64,000 bases of DNA. Origin: Pseudoxanthomonas indica. GTDB lineage: Bacteria > Pseudomonadota > Gammaproteobacteria > Xanthomonadales > Xanthomonadaceae. Shown in pieces: positions 8,724 through 21,188 of this stretch. The DNA lies in assembly GCF_900167565.1 (NCBI RefSeq), contig NZ_FUZV01000001.1:124001-188000 (forward strand). Reading direction: 5' to 3'. Under the pieces are notes generated by a model. The model made no database searches. It had not been told where the DNA came from and saw only the letters and a list, made by a program, of their open reading frames with translations. The stretch's first letter is position 1; every line of letters starts with the position of its first letter. Position numbers and translations under genes: made by a program.

Positions 8724-11065
8724 CGCAGGATCACGAACTCGCTGCGGGTCCAGGCGCCGCTGTCGGTCATGGCCGTCAGCACGTGGCGACCAGGTTCGTC
8801 GAAATCGTGGATCAGCGTGCGCGCACCTTGGGTCTCGGCGAGCCAGCGGCCGTCGAGCACCCAGTGCACGCGCGACTCGGTGCCGAGTGCGCGCAGTTGC
8901 AGGCGCACGCCATGCGTGCTGCCGGGTGCGCGCGCGAGGGTGGCGCGATCATTCACGCCTTCGATGCGCAATTCCTCGCGTGACCCGCGGCCGTCGTCGG
9001 CGCAATCCGGCGACAAGGCCGGCAGCCTCGACTGCGCGCGCGTCTGCGCGCTCAACCAGGGGGCGGCCAATGCGGGCCAACGCGCAATCGTGCCCGTCTG
9101 CGCCGCGTGCGGCTGCGCGCACTCGGCCGACAGGCGCAATCCGCTGCGTGCATCCACTTCGAACTGCTCGATACCTGCGCTCCACAGCCGTGCATCGCGT
9201 TCGGCGAACGTGGGCGGTATCGCGCCATCCAGCGTCCAGGCTTTCATGCGCCGCTGGCACAGCTCGGGCATCGCCGGATCCGGCGCGGTGCCCAGCGGCC
9301 AGCAGATGTCCGTTTCAGCCACGCTGGCCGGCGCCGGCGATTGCGCATTGTCGCCGCGCAGACGCGGCAGGCTGTCGATCACTTCGAACATCAGCGGCAA
9401 CGCGGTGACCGCGCCGTATTGGCCGGGCAAGGGCGTGCCATCAGGTCGCCCGACCCAGACCCCCACCGTGTAGCGCGACGTGCTGCCCAAGGCCCACGCA
9501 TCGCGGAAGCCGTAGCTGGTGCCGGTCTTCCAGGCCACGCGCGGACGCGTACCGGTATCGAACGCGCCCATGCCATAACCCGGGCGCGGATTGGCCTGCA
9601 AGATCTCGCGCACGATCCACGCCGCGCCGGGCGACAGCAGGCGGCGATCCTGCGCTTCGTCGCGCGCGGTGTATCGCACGCGGCCGGCGAGCCCGCCGCG
9701 ATTGAAGGCGGCAAAGCTGCCCACCAGATCTTCCAGCCGCGCACCGGTGCCGCCGAGGATCAGCGCCAGGTTGGGTCCGGCGCCGCGCGGGTAGCGCAAA
9801 TTCACCCCCGCATTGGCCAGCCGGGCGGAAAAGCGCGCCGGCCCGATGCGATCCAGCACATCCACCGCCGGCACGTTCAAGGACAGGCGCAAGGCTTCCG
9901 CTGCGCCGATGGGCCCATTGAAGGCGGCGTCGAAGTTGCCCGGCCGATAACCGCCAAACGATTGCGGCGCATCCACCAGCAGGCTTTCCGAATGGATCAG
10001 GCCATCGTCCATCGCCAGGCCGTACAGGAACGGCTTCAAGGTCGAACCCGGCGAACGCCACGCCTGCACCATGTCGACGTGGCCCAATCGATCCTTGTCG
10101 GCAAAGGTCACCGAGCCGACATATGCGCGCGCCTCCATGCTGGCGTTGTCGACCACCAGCAAGGCGGCGGAGGTGCGCGCCGGCAGCTGGGAGAAGTAAG
10201 CGGTGACGCGTTCCTCCAGCGTGCGTTGCAGATCCGCATCCAGGGTCGATTCGATGCGCGCGTCATGCGGCTGTTGTTGGCGCAGGCGTTCGGCCAGCAA
10301 CGCCGCGCTCAGCGGCGGCTGCAGTGATCGCGCAACCACCGGCTCCACACGCGCTTCGGTGACCACGCTGGGCGACCACACGCGCAGGCTCGCCATGCGC
10401 GCCAGCACCTTGTCGCGCGCATCGCGCGCGGCATCGGGATGGCGATCCGGGCGCAGCCGGCTGGGCGCTTGCGGCAGCACCGCCAGCAAGGCGGCTTCGG
10501 CGTGCGACAGCTGCGTGGCCGGCTTGCCCAGATAGGCCCAACTGGCCGCTTCCACGCCTTCGATGGTGCCGCCGAACGGGGCACGCTCCAGATACAGCGT
10601 CAGGATCTGGCGCTTGGACAGATGCGCTTCCAGTTGCAGGGCGCGCAGTACCTGCTTGAGCTTGCCCCACGGCGTGCGGCTGTGCGGATCCAGGATGCGC
10701 GCCACCTGCATGCTCAGGGTGGAACCGCCGGACACGATATGGCCGCCGCGCAGCCACTGCCCGCCGGCGCGCAGCATCGCCCAGGGGTTTACGCCCGGAT
10801 GCTTCCAGAACCAGCGGTCTTCGTAATTCAGCAGCGCCTGCAGGTACAGCGGCGACACGCTGTCCGGCGTGGCCGGGTAACGCCATACGCCGTCGTGGTC
10901 GGCAAAGGCACGCAACGGCGTGCCATCGCGCGCCACCACCAGGGTGCTGGTGTCGCGCGCCTTCGGCAGCGGAAGGGGAAAGGCGAAGTCGAGCAGCAGC
11001 AGTGACAGCAGCACCGCCACGGTGGTCCAGCGCAGGACGGGTAGCCAGTGGCGACGAAGGCTCAT
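8720..11065 (-). CDS. pbpC: penicillin-binding protein 1C
   Basis: A bifunctional class A PBP (781 residues) that polymerises glycan strands and has a transpeptidase-like domain; it sits in the inner membrane facing the periplasm. After a short cytoplasmic tail and one membrane segment (about residues 12 to 30) come the GT51 domain with EDRWFWKHPGVNPWAM and GGSTLSMQVAR, the transpeptidase domain with SPGSTLKPF (SxxK) and KTGTSYGFRDAW (KTG), and a C-terminal PBP1C domain. The ATG at 11065 (MSLRRHWLPV) is chosen over the longer frame reaching 11173 because it begins right before the membrane segment. It lies downstream of the alpha-2-macroglobulin gene on the same strand, as in E. coli pbpC-yfhM. 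Confidence 0.93.
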   Translation of the reverse strand: MSLRRHWLPVLRWTTVAVLLSLLLLDFAFPLPLPKARDTSTLVVARDGTPLRAFADHDGVWRYPATPDSVSPLYLQALLNYEDRWFWKHPGVNPWAMLRAGGQWLRGGHIVSGGSTLSMQVARILDPHSRTPWGKLKQVLRALQLEAHLSKRQILTLYLERAPFGGTIEGVEAASWAYLGKPATQLSHAEAALLAVLPQAPSRLRPDRHPDAARDARDKVLARMASLRVWSPSVVTEARVEPVVARSLQPPLSAALLAERLRQQQPHDARIESTLDADLQRTLEERVTAYFSQLPARTSAALLVVDNASMEARAYVGSVTFADKDRLGHVDMVQAWRSPGSTLKPFLYGLAMDDGLIHSESLLVDAPQSFGGYRPGNFDAAFNGPIGAAEALRLSLNVPAVDVLDRIGPARFSARLANAGVNLRYPRGAGPNLALILGGTGARLEDLVGSFAAFNRGGLAGRVRYTARDEAQDRRLLSPGAAWIVREILQANPRPGYGMGAFDTGTRPRVAWKTGTSYGFRDAWALGSTSRYTVGVWVGRPDGTPLPGQYGAVTALPLMFEVIDSLPRLRGDNAQSPAPASVAETDICWPLGTAPDPAMPELCQRRMKAWTLDGAIPPTFAERDARLWSAGIEQFEVDARSGLRLSAECAQPHAAQTGTIARWPALAAPWLSAQTRAQSRLPALSPDCADDGRGSREELRIEGVNDRATLARAPGSTHGVRLQLRALGTESRVHWVLDGRWLAETQGARTLIHDFDEPGRHVLTAMTDSGAWTRSEFVILR

Positions 11066-11190
11066 GTAAAGTTTTGCTGCGATGCCTGCATCAAGATTCG
11101 GCGTCAGAACCAGGGTGGAATTGTAGGAGCCGCGCCACGGGCAACCGATGTTGTGGTTACCCATGGCATGCACCCATCTTCAACACAAGC

Positions 11191-14100
11191 TTACGGCTGC
11201 ACCACCTTGATGGTGGTCATCGGCGACTTGCCGACGCCGCGCAGCTCCGGCCGGTACATGTCCTCCACCAGTGGCGGCGGCACGGTGTAGGTGCCGGGCG
11301 TGACTGCACGCACCAGGTAGAACAGCCGTGCCGTGGAGCGGTTCTCCAGCTTCAGCGCCGCCACGTAGCGGTCATCGCGGAACTCCTCGTGCTTGACGTC
11401 GGCCGCGTCCGAACGGTCATTGATGGCGATGCCATCCACCACCACGTCGGCCCATTGCTTGGCGTCGCCCAGGTTGAAGTTCTCGATTTCCAGGCCGGCC
11501 GGCAGCAGATCCGTGAGCAGTGCATCGGGAATGTAGTCCAGCGCGGTGACGTTGACCCGCACGATCAGCGCTTCGCCTTCCTTCAGCGTGCCGCTGGTCC
11601 ACGGCTTGCCGTCGGTGCCGTAGTAGCTGCGCTCGACATTGATCATGCGGCTGTCCGGCGCCGGTGCGTTGCGCGGGATGCCGGTCACATCCAGGCTCAC
11701 GTACAGCGGCGGCTCGCCCTGCGGGGTGAAGCGTGCGCCACGCGCCAGCGCCGCGCCGTCCAGGCTGCGACCGAACAACTTGGCCGGGGCCACCGTTTCA
11801 CTCTCGCCACCCAAACTCCACTCACCGCCCACCAGTTTCTTCTGGTCCACCAGCAAGGCCTTGCCCAGCCGCGCCAGCGCCACCTGTTCCTGCGTGCTCA
11901 GATACATCCAGCCACGCGAACGACGCGCATCCAGCTCGCGACCCAACGACACGGCGCGCGCGTCGTAATCGGACTTGGACAGCTTGTGCTCGTGCACCAG
12001 CGCAATCATCAGCGCATGGTCACGCAGGTTGGTGCCGTAGTCGCCCAGGTAGGTGTCGCGATCGCTCTTCTTGGCGAATCCCTCGGCAATGGCCTTGGCG
12101 CCACGCGACTTGTCACCCTGCAGGCTCAGCGCGATGCCCAGGTGGACCAGCGGCAGGCCGGTCATGCTCTTGCCGCGCTCGTTGTCGTAAAGCGCACGCA
12201 GCGTGCCCAAGGGCGCCCGATTGACCCGCGCCAGCACGAAGCCGGCGTAGGCCTGGTTGGCGAACTTGAGGTGGTCGCGCTGCTGGTAGCCATAGAACGA
12301 TGCGCCGCCGGCGAGCAGATCCTCGCTCAGCCGATTGAGCGACTTCTGCAACACCGCTTCCGGCACCGCGAAGCCGCCCTGGCGCGCGTCCAGCAGGAAC
12401 TCGGTGATGTACGGCGTCAGTGCGGGATTGACGTAGTCATCATCGCCCCACATCGAGAAATGGCCGGTGCCGATCTGCATCGAGGTCAGCCGGGCGAAGG
12501 CGCCTTCCATGCGCTCGCGCCGCTTCTTGGCATCCAGTCCGCTCACGCCCAGCGCCTTGGCCGTGGCCTCATCCAGTTGCAGCGCCGCATAGCCCTTGCT
12601 GGTGGTCTGCTCGGCGCAGCCATAGGGATACTCGAGCGCGCCCTGGATGGCGGCGGCGAACGGAATCGGCGGCAATGCGCTGACCAGCATCCGCGCGTTC
12701 ACCGAACCGGCCATCAGCCCATCGGCCAGGCTGGAATTCATCTCCACCGGCGTCATCGCCTCCAGCACGCGCGTCTGCGAACGCATCACCGACGGCCAGC
12801 CGGCACGCACCGGCAGGTCGTAACGACGATCCACGTTGAAGCCGTTTCCTTCCACCCGCACGCGCACCTTGGCGGTCGTATAGCCCTCTTCGGCCAGCAG
12901 CGGGAAGCTCAGCGTGGTCTTGCCGTCGACGGCCAGCTTCGCGCTGCGGGTGCCCTCGCTGATCGCCAACGGTCCCTCGCCTTCCACCCGCAGCTTGAAC
13001 TCGCCGGCCTTGCCGGTGAAGTTCTGCACATCGAGGGTCACCGTGCTGCGATCACCGGGGGCCAGCACGCGCGGCAGGCTGGCTTCGGCCACGATCGGCG
13101 CACGCACCACGGTCTCGCGATCGCGGTTGCCGTAGCGCTCATCCGAGTACACCAGCGCCGATACGCGCAAGGTGCCGTTGAAGTCGGGCACGCGCAGTTT
13201 GATGCGTGCATTGCCCTTGGCATCCAGCTTCACCGGACCGGCAAACAGATCCACCGTCTGCACGCGCGACGTGGGCCGCTTGGCCTGCGGCAGCGCCGCC
13301 AGGCCGACATCGCCGCCGAAGCGGATCTTTGCACTCTCGCCGGCAAAGCTTTCAATCACGCGACCGTAGATGTCGTAGGCATCCACGCCCAATCGGCGCT
13401 GGGCGAAGAAGTGGCCGTTGGCGTCGGGCACCGGGAAGCGGGTGATGTTGAGGATGCCCACATCCACCGCCGACACCGTCACGTGCGCCAGCTTGCCCGC
13501 CAGTTCGGGGGCGCTGACCGTGACCGGCAGATCCTGTTCCGGTCGCATCTGTTTGGGCACGGACAGGCCCACGGCGACGCGGCGCGCCTTGCGATCCATC
13601 GGCACATGCGCCACGCCGACTGCACGCGCCGGAGTGATCTTGCTGGGCGCCGAGCCACCGCGGAACACCAGCGCCGTGACGTACACGTCATGGCGCTCCC
13701 ACTCCGGCGTGACCGGAATCGAGAAGGTGCTGCCCGGCTTGGCATCGATCTCCTGCACATACAGCATGCGATCGGCTTCCACCATCAACAGGCCCTTGCC
13801 TGCGTGCGGCGGCGTCAGCGTGACCTTGAGCGTGTCGCCGGCCCGGTAACCGGTCTTGTCCAGCGCCAGCTTGACCTTGTCGGGGCGCGCATCCAGGCCG
13901 CGGTTCTCGTCATCCCAGCTCCAGCCCGCGCGGAACGGATAGCGCGTGGTCAGGCCGGAAGCCGGGTCGAATACATCGAGGCGATACTCGCCCCACTCCA
14001 CCGGATAGCTGACCCGCACGGCGGTGGCGCCGGCATCGACCACCTTGCTCTCCAGGTTTTCGTAGCGGCGGGTGAAGTCGTAATCCCAGCCCGAATCGCC

Positions 14101-16113
14101 ATGGCTCCAGTGGTAGTCGCGATGCTCGCGCACCAGCGTGACTTTCAGGCCCTTGCCGGCCTGTGGCTTGCCGGCCGCGTCCACGCGCAGGATTTCAAAG
14201 CCGGCGTTGCTGTTGGCGTCGGCGCCGTCTTCGTCGCTGAACAGTGGACGCACGCCCACCAGCACATTCGCCGGCCACATCACCTTCTTCAATGTGCGGG
14301 TGACCGTGCGGCCGCCGGTTTCGTAGACGCTGCCTGATACCACCGCCGCAATCGGCGTCACCGGACGTGCTTCGGCCGGCAAGGTGATGTCTTCGCTGTA
14401 CTTGCCCTGCGCGTCGAAGGCGGCGTCGACCACGTCCTTGGCTTCGCGCGGCAATTCCACCGTGGGGTCGCCGAAGAAATAGCCGGGCAGCGACTCCACC
14501 GGATGCTGTTCCACCGCCACCGCCAGGCGGGCGGTGAAGCGATTGCCGTCAGCGGGCGCGCCATACAGGTAGGCGGCGCTCGCGCGCAGCGGGAAGGCCT
14601 GGCCCGGCGCCAGCGTGGGCGTGGCCGCTTCCAGATCCAGCTTCATCCGTTCGGGCAGGAATTCCTCGATACGCAGGTCCATGCCCTGCACCGCTTCCTT
14701 GCTGGCCGGATCGGTGCGGAACTCCACCTTCCAACGGCCGGTCGCCGCTTCCTGCGGAATCACCTGCTCGAAGTTGAAATAGCCCTGCTCGCCCGGTTGC
14801 AGGCGGGTTTCGCGGAACACCTTGCCATCCGGCTGCAGCAGGCGCAGGAAAATCGGCTGCGCCTTGACCGGCTTGCCATCGTTGTCGCGCAGCAGCGCCG
14901 ACAGGCGCACGGTCTCGCCCGGGCGATACAGATCGCGACCGGACCAGGCAAACACATCGAACCAAGCTTGGCTGCGGCCGGACACCGCGAACTCGGACAG
15001 ATCCAGCGCCGGCTGGTTGAACGGCAGCATCGACACATCCTGGCCGCGCTTGGCGATCAGCACATGGCCGGCATCGAGCGTGTACTTGAGCAGCGCATTG
15101 CCGTTGCTGTCGGTCTTGCCGGTGAGGATGGACTCGCCCTTGCCATCCAGCACGCGCAACTCCACGCCGCCCACCGCACCGCCATCACGCAGCGAGGCCG
15201 TATGCACGAACAGCTGATCCTTGTAGGCGCGCGTATGCAGGCCGAGATCACTGACAGTGAAGAAGGCGGTCTCAAACTGATCGGCAAAGCTGCCGGCGCG
15301 CTTCATCACCGCGAAATACAGGCCCGGTTCCTGCAGTTCTTCGATGTCCTGGATCGGCAGGTAGGTCAGCAGGCGCTCGTTGGGCTTGCCGCCCAGCAGG
15401 AAGCGATTGACGTAAACCGGCTCGGCGAGCCGGCCGATGGGACTCTTGTCGCCGTAGTCGCTGTCCAGTTCCCAGCTGCCGCGACGGCCGCCGCGCTGGT
15501 ATTCGGAAAAGAACTGCGGCAGCGATTTTTCCTTGATGCGCAGGAACTCGACGTCCACTTCCGGCACGTTGATCGACACCACCGGCAAGCCGCGACTTTC
15601 GCGCGCCGGCAAGACGCTGCCCTGCGAAGCAAAACCCACCGCCGGATCGAGTTGCCCGGTGTGCACCTTGAACTTGAGTTCCTTGCCCAGCCGATTGCCA
15701 TCGGCCGCCAGCAGATCCGCGCGCACCAGCACCTCGTAATCCTGGGCTGCTTCGACCGACGGGAAGCGCAGGATCGCGCCCTTGTCATCCAGTACCCAGC
15801 TGCCCTTGACCGTGGCGCCATTCGGCCCGGTCACTGCCAGCAGAGAATCGAAATCCTGCGACGACACCAGCGGCCGGCTGAACTCCAGCGCGATGCTCAA
15901 GCTGCCGTCGAGTTGATCCGGATAGCTGCTGACCAGGGCGAAGCCTTCCACTTTGGGTCGCTCGGCCTTGACCGCTTCACCGCTGGCGGCCGGCAGTTGC
16001 CCGGTGTCGTTGCGCTTGCAGCCGGTGATGGCCAGCGAAGCGATCAGGACGGCGAAGAAAAAGACAGACGCGCGTGCACGAACAAGGCTGCGAAGATTCA
16101 CTGCCGACTCCAT
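11191..16113 (-). CDS. yfhM: bacterial alpha-2-macroglobulin, lipoprotein with thioester motif
   Basis: A giant envelope protein (1640 residues) of the bacterial alpha-2-macroglobulin family, thought to trap foreign proteases in the periplasm and work with PBP1C, which repairs peptidoglycan. The N-terminus is a lipoprotein signal with lipobox LAITGC, so it should be anchored in the membrane. Macroglobulin-like beta domains fill the first two thirds. The reactive thioester motif CAEQ is intact (YPYGCAEQ, near residue 1160), followed by the alpha-helical thioester domain and a C-terminal receptor-binding-like domain. The neighbouring pbpC, 125 bases downstream, fits the conserved pair. The gyrA terminator lies just upstream, so it has its own promoter. 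Confidence 0.93.
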   Translation of the reverse strand: MESAVNLRSLVRARASVFFFAVLIASLAITGCKRNDTGQLPAASGEAVKAERPKVEGFALVSSYPDQLDGSLSIALEFSRPLVSSQDFDSLLAVTGPNGATVKGSWVLDDKGAILRFPSVEAAQDYEVLVRADLLAADGNRLGKELKFKVHTGQLDPAVGFASQGSVLPARESRGLPVVSINVPEVDVEFLRIKEKSLPQFFSEYQRGGRRGSWELDSDYGDKSPIGRLAEPVYVNRFLLGGKPNERLLTYLPIQDIEELQEPGLYFAVMKRAGSFADQFETAFFTVSDLGLHTRAYKDQLFVHTASLRDGGAVGGVELRVLDGKGESILTGKTDSNGNALLKYTLDAGHVLIAKRGQDVSMLPFNQPALDLSEFAVSGRSQAWFDVFAWSGRDLYRPGETVRLSALLRDNDGKPVKAQPIFLRLLQPDGKVFRETRLQPGEQGYFNFEQVIPQEAATGRWKVEFRTDPASKEAVQGMDLRIEEFLPERMKLDLEAATPTLAPGQAFPLRASAAYLYGAPADGNRFTARLAVAVEQHPVESLPGYFFGDPTVELPREAKDVVDAAFDAQGKYSEDITLPAEARPVTPIAAVVSGSVYETGGRTVTRTLKKVMWPANVLVGVRPLFSDEDGADANSNAGFEILRVDAAGKPQAGKGLKVTLVREHRDYHWSHGDSGWDYDFTRRYENLESKVVDAGATAVRVSYPVEWGEYRLDVFDPASGLTTRYPFRAGWSWDDENRGLDARPDKVKLALDKTGYRAGDTLKVTLTPPHAGKGLLMVEADRMLYVQEIDAKPGSTFSIPVTPEWERHDVYVTALVFRGGSAPSKITPARAVGVAHVPMDRKARRVAVGLSVPKQMRPEQDLPVTVSAPELAGKLAHVTVSAVDVGILNITRFPVPDANGHFFAQRRLGVDAYDIYGRVIESFAGESAKIRFGGDVGLAALPQAKRPTSRVQTVDLFAGPVKLDAKGNARIKLRVPDFNGTLRVSALVYSDERYGNRDRETVVRAPIVAEASLPRVLAPGDRSTVTLDVQNFTGKAGEFKLRVEGEGPLAISEGTRSAKLAVDGKTTLSFPLLAEEGYTTAKVRVRVEGNGFNVDRRYDLPVRAGWPSVMRSQTRVLEAMTPVEMNSSLADGLMAGSVNARMLVSALPPIPFAAAIQGALEYPYGCAEQTTSKGYAALQLDEATAKALGVSGLDAKKRRERMEGAFARLTSMQIGTGHFSMWGDDDYVNPALTPYITEFLLDARQGGFAVPEAVLQKSLNRLSEDLLAGGASFYGYQQRDHLKFANQAYAGFVLARVNRAPLGTLRALYDNERGKSMTGLPLVHLGIALSLQGDKSRGAKAIAEGFAKKSDRDTYLGDYGTNLRDHALMIALVHEHKLSKSDYDARAVSLGRELDARRSRGWMYLSTQEQVALARLGKALLVDQKKLVGGEWSLGGESETVAPAKLFGRSLDGAALARGARFTPQGEPPLYVSLDVTGIPRNAPAPDSRMINVERSYYGTDGKPWTSGTLKEGEALIVRVNVTALDYIPDALLTDLLPAGLEIENFNLGDAKQWADVVVDGIAINDRSDAADVKHEEFRDDRYVAALKLENRSTARLFYLVRAVTPGTYTVPPPLVEDMYRPELRGVGKSPMTTIKVVQP

Positions 16114-16155
16114 GTGGGTTCGTTTTCCCGGACGCGATCAGTATATGCGTTGACG

Positions 16156-16187
16156 AAAAAAAACCCCGGCGCCAGGCCGGGGTTTTT
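16156..16187 (-). terminator. bidirectional-looking terminator after gyrA
   Basis: Stem AAACCCCGGC (16161-16170) with GCCGGGGTTT (16176-16185) and a five-base loop. There is an A run on the left and a T run on the right, so read on the minus strand it ends in a T tract. It lies 15 bases after the gyrA stop and 43 bases before the macroglobulin start. Confidence 0.92.
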
Positions 16188-16201
16188 ACTGCTCGTGATG
16201 C

Positions 16202-18925
<2,724 letters not shown>

Positions 18926-19228
18926 TCGGTTTCCGTATTCTCAGAATTTTCGAGCCGAAACCGGCCTGCCGCAGCGAGTGAGGCAAGGCGTCGTCAGGCG
19001 GGGTTTCGGGCAGGTTTTCGCAACCTGCGGAGTATAGCAGACGAGGCCCTCCAAGGCCCGCCTTTTGGCCTCGGAAACAAGCAGTTAGGCGGTCGGAAAC
19101 GGCCATGCGGACGCTATAGGCCAACACAGCGCCCGGCAGCGGCCAAGCGTGCCGGGCCAGGTCACGCTTGTGGGGCGCCCCTGTCCGGGAATGCTGTATC
19201 CGGATGGCCCGTTGCCGATGAGCTCAAG
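18926..19228. other. gyrA upstream region, no gene seen
   Basis: 303 bases between the mtnA stop and the gyrA start, both on the minus strand. No credible reading frame, RNA gene or hairpin with a T tract was found. It presumably holds the gyrA promoter, but I cannot point to a convincing -35/-10 pair. Confidence 0.6.
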
Positions 19229-20284
19229 TCAGGAAAACGCCTGCTGCATCAGCGCCAGTGTCGGTTTTTCGACAACGCCCTTCTCGGTCACGATGGCGTC
19301 GATCAAATCCGCCGGGGTCACATCGAACACCGGGTTCCAGGCGCTGATGCCCTCGGCCACGGTGCGCACGCCACCGATGCCGAGCAGTTCGGCCGGGTCG
19401 CGCTCTTCAATCTCGATGGCCTCGCCATTGGGCGTGGCCATGTCCACGGTCGAGGACGGCGCCACCACCATGAAGCGTGCACCATGATGGCGCGCGGCGA
19501 TGGCCAGCTGATAGGTGCCGATCTTGTTGGCGGTATCACCATTGGCGCAGATGCGGTCCGCGCCGACGATCACCCATTGCACCGCGCCGGTCTTGAGCAG
19601 ATGCGAGGCAGCGGAGTCGGCTATGAGGGTGGCGGGGATGCCGTCCTGCTGCAGCTCCCATGCGGTCAGCCGCGCGCCCTGCTGCCAGGGGCGGGTTTCG
19701 CCGGCATAGACCTGGCCAATGCGCCCCTGCGCCACGCCGGCGCGTATCACGCCCAACGCGGTGCCAAAGCCGGCGGTGGCCAGCGATCCGGTATTGCAAT
19801 GGGTCAGCACGCCGCTGCCGGGCGCGATCAGCGCCGCGCCCAGTTCACCCATGTGGCGGTTGGCGGCGAGGTCTTCATCGGAGATGCGCTGGGCTTGTTG
19901 TTCCAGCACCTGTTGCCAGTCGCTTCCCGCCGTCAACAGCGAGGCACGCATGCGCGCCAGCGCCCAGGCCAGGTTCACCGCCGTGGGACGCGCCGCGTTG
20001 AGGCGTTGCAGCGCCGGTTCCAGCAGGGCATCGGCTTGAGGGCCGTCGGCTGCCTGCACCTCGCGCGCCGCCAGCACCACACCCCACGCCGCCGAGATGC
20101 CGATGGCCGGCGCACCGCGCACGGCCAGCGCATGGATGGCCGCGGCCACTTCATCGCTGCTGGTGCAGCGCAGGTACTCCACAGTGAAAGGCAGCTTGCG
20201 CTGGTCCAGCAGTTCCAGCGCGTCGCCGGTCCAGCGGATCGGACGGATGCGGTCGTAGCGGGCGTAATCGAAGGCGTCGTTCAT
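19229..20284 (-). CDS. mtnA: S-methyl-5-thioribose-1-phosphate isomerase
   Basis: Isomerises methylthioribose 1-phosphate to methylthioribulose 1-phosphate in the methionine salvage pathway. It has 351 residues, normal length, with the family motifs [13 protein letters not shown], the catalytic Cys163 in [31 protein letters not shown], and the catalytic Asp243 in [19 protein letters not shown]. These place it with true MtnA rather than eIF2B-alpha-like paralogues. No other methionine salvage gene lies nearby. It is upstream of gyrA on the same strand with a 303-base gap, so it is probably a separate transcription unit. Confidence 0.95.
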   Translation of the reverse strand: MNDAFDYARYDRIRPIRWTGDALELLDQRKLPFTVEYLRCTSSDEVAAAIHALAVRGAPAIGISAAWGVVLAAREVQAADGPQADALLEPALQRLNAARPTAVNLAWALARMRASLLTAGSDWQQVLEQQAQRISDEDLAANRHMGELGAALIAPGSGVLTHCNTGSLATAGFGTALGVIRAGVAQGRIGQVYAGETRPWQQGARLTAWELQQDGIPATLIADSAASHLLKTGAVQWVIVGADRICANGDTANKIGTYQLAIAARHHGARFMVVAPSSTVDMATPNGEAIEIEERDPAELLGIGGVRTVAEGISAWNPVFDVTPADLIDAIVTEKGVVEKPTLALMQQAFS

Positions 20285-20302
20285 GCCCGCATTGTACCTG
20301 CC

Positions 20303-21082
20303 CTACCAGACCCGGAATTCGCCCCGGCAGCCGCCGCTGACCCAGATGCCGCCGCGATCCCAACCCCAGGTGCGGCCCTGCACACAGGCATTTTTGGAGA
20401 CCTGCCGTTGCAGGTCGGCGCCACGGCGGATGTTGGCATCGCAGCGGCGGGTGCGGTTGTCATTGGAGTCGCAACGCACGACCTGCCCGCTATTGCCCGG
20501 ATAGCCGCCGCCATGGCCGGGATAGCCGCCATTGCCGCCACCGGCCCAGCCGCCGCGCACCTCGAACTCGGCGCGACAGCCGCGCGACACCCACACTTGA
20601 TCGCGTTCCCTGCCCCAGCTGTAACCTTCGGTGCAGCGGCTCTTGGAAACCTGATGGTTGAAACGCACCTGGCTTCCGCGCGGGATCGCGCAGGCCTTGT
20701 AGCGGTTGTCATTGGAATCGCAACGGATGATCTGGCTGCTGTTGCCCCAACCACCGCCATTACCGTTGCCGTTGCCATTGCCGCGGCCATACACGCGGAA
20801 CTCGGCGCGGCAGCCGCCGGACACCCAGACGCCGTTGCGATCCCAGCCCCAGTTCTGGCCCTCGGTACACCACGTCTTGGACAGGCCGCGGGTCAGCTCC
20901 ACGCCGCCACGCGTATCGGCGGGACAATGGCGGAACTTGTTGTCGTTCGATTCGCAGCGCAGCGTCTGGCCGTAGCCATTGCCATAGCCATTGCCGTAGC
21001 GCGCCTCCTGCGGCGCGGCCTGGGCCTGCGTCGCCAGCACCGACAACACAAAGGCGGACATCAAGATGATGCGTCGACGCAT
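20303..21082 (-). CDS. secreted DUF3011 protein with three cysteine-rich repeats
   Basis: A predicted secreted protein of 259 residues, function unknown. A signal peptide ends at about TQAQA-AP. The rest is three copies of a repeat of roughly 60 residues of the DUF3011 type: C-x-SNDN at the start, a second Cys, then a Ser-x-x-x-C-x-x-G pair, WG-x-x-R, a WVS-x-GCR segment and EFxV at the end. Each repeat holds four cysteines, suggesting two disulfides. Gly/Asn-rich linkers (for example GRGNGNGNGNGGG) separate the copies. The ATG at 21082 is preferred over the in-frame GTG at 21091 because GGAG stands 8 bases before it. It lies between epmA and mtnA on the same strand. Confidence 0.87.
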   Translation of the reverse strand: MRRRIILMSAFVLSVLATQAQAAPQEARYGNGYGNGYGQTLRCESNDNKFRHCPADTRGGVELTRGLSKTWCTEGQNWGWDRNGVWVSGGCRAEFRVYGRGNGNGNGNGGGWGNSSQIIRCDSNDNRYKACAIPRGSQVRFNHQVSKSRCTEGYSWGRERDQVWVSRGCRAEFEVRGGWAGGGNGGYPGHGGGYPGNSGQVVRCDSNDNRTRRCDANIRRGADLQRQVSKNACVQGRTWGWDRGGIWVSGGCRGEFRVW

Positions 21083-21188
21083 GGCAGCCACTCCTGTTGG
21101 TTTGACACGAATCTACGCAAACCTGCTGAACGTGAATTCAAGAAAACCGTTTCCAGCGCGGGAGGATGCCTTGTCGTTGGGTGTTTGC

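Noticed and set aside
11002..14337. An 1111-codon plus-strand open frame
   Set aside because: Antisense to the macroglobulin gene, with the same His/Arg/Gln/Ala-biased composition and no domains.
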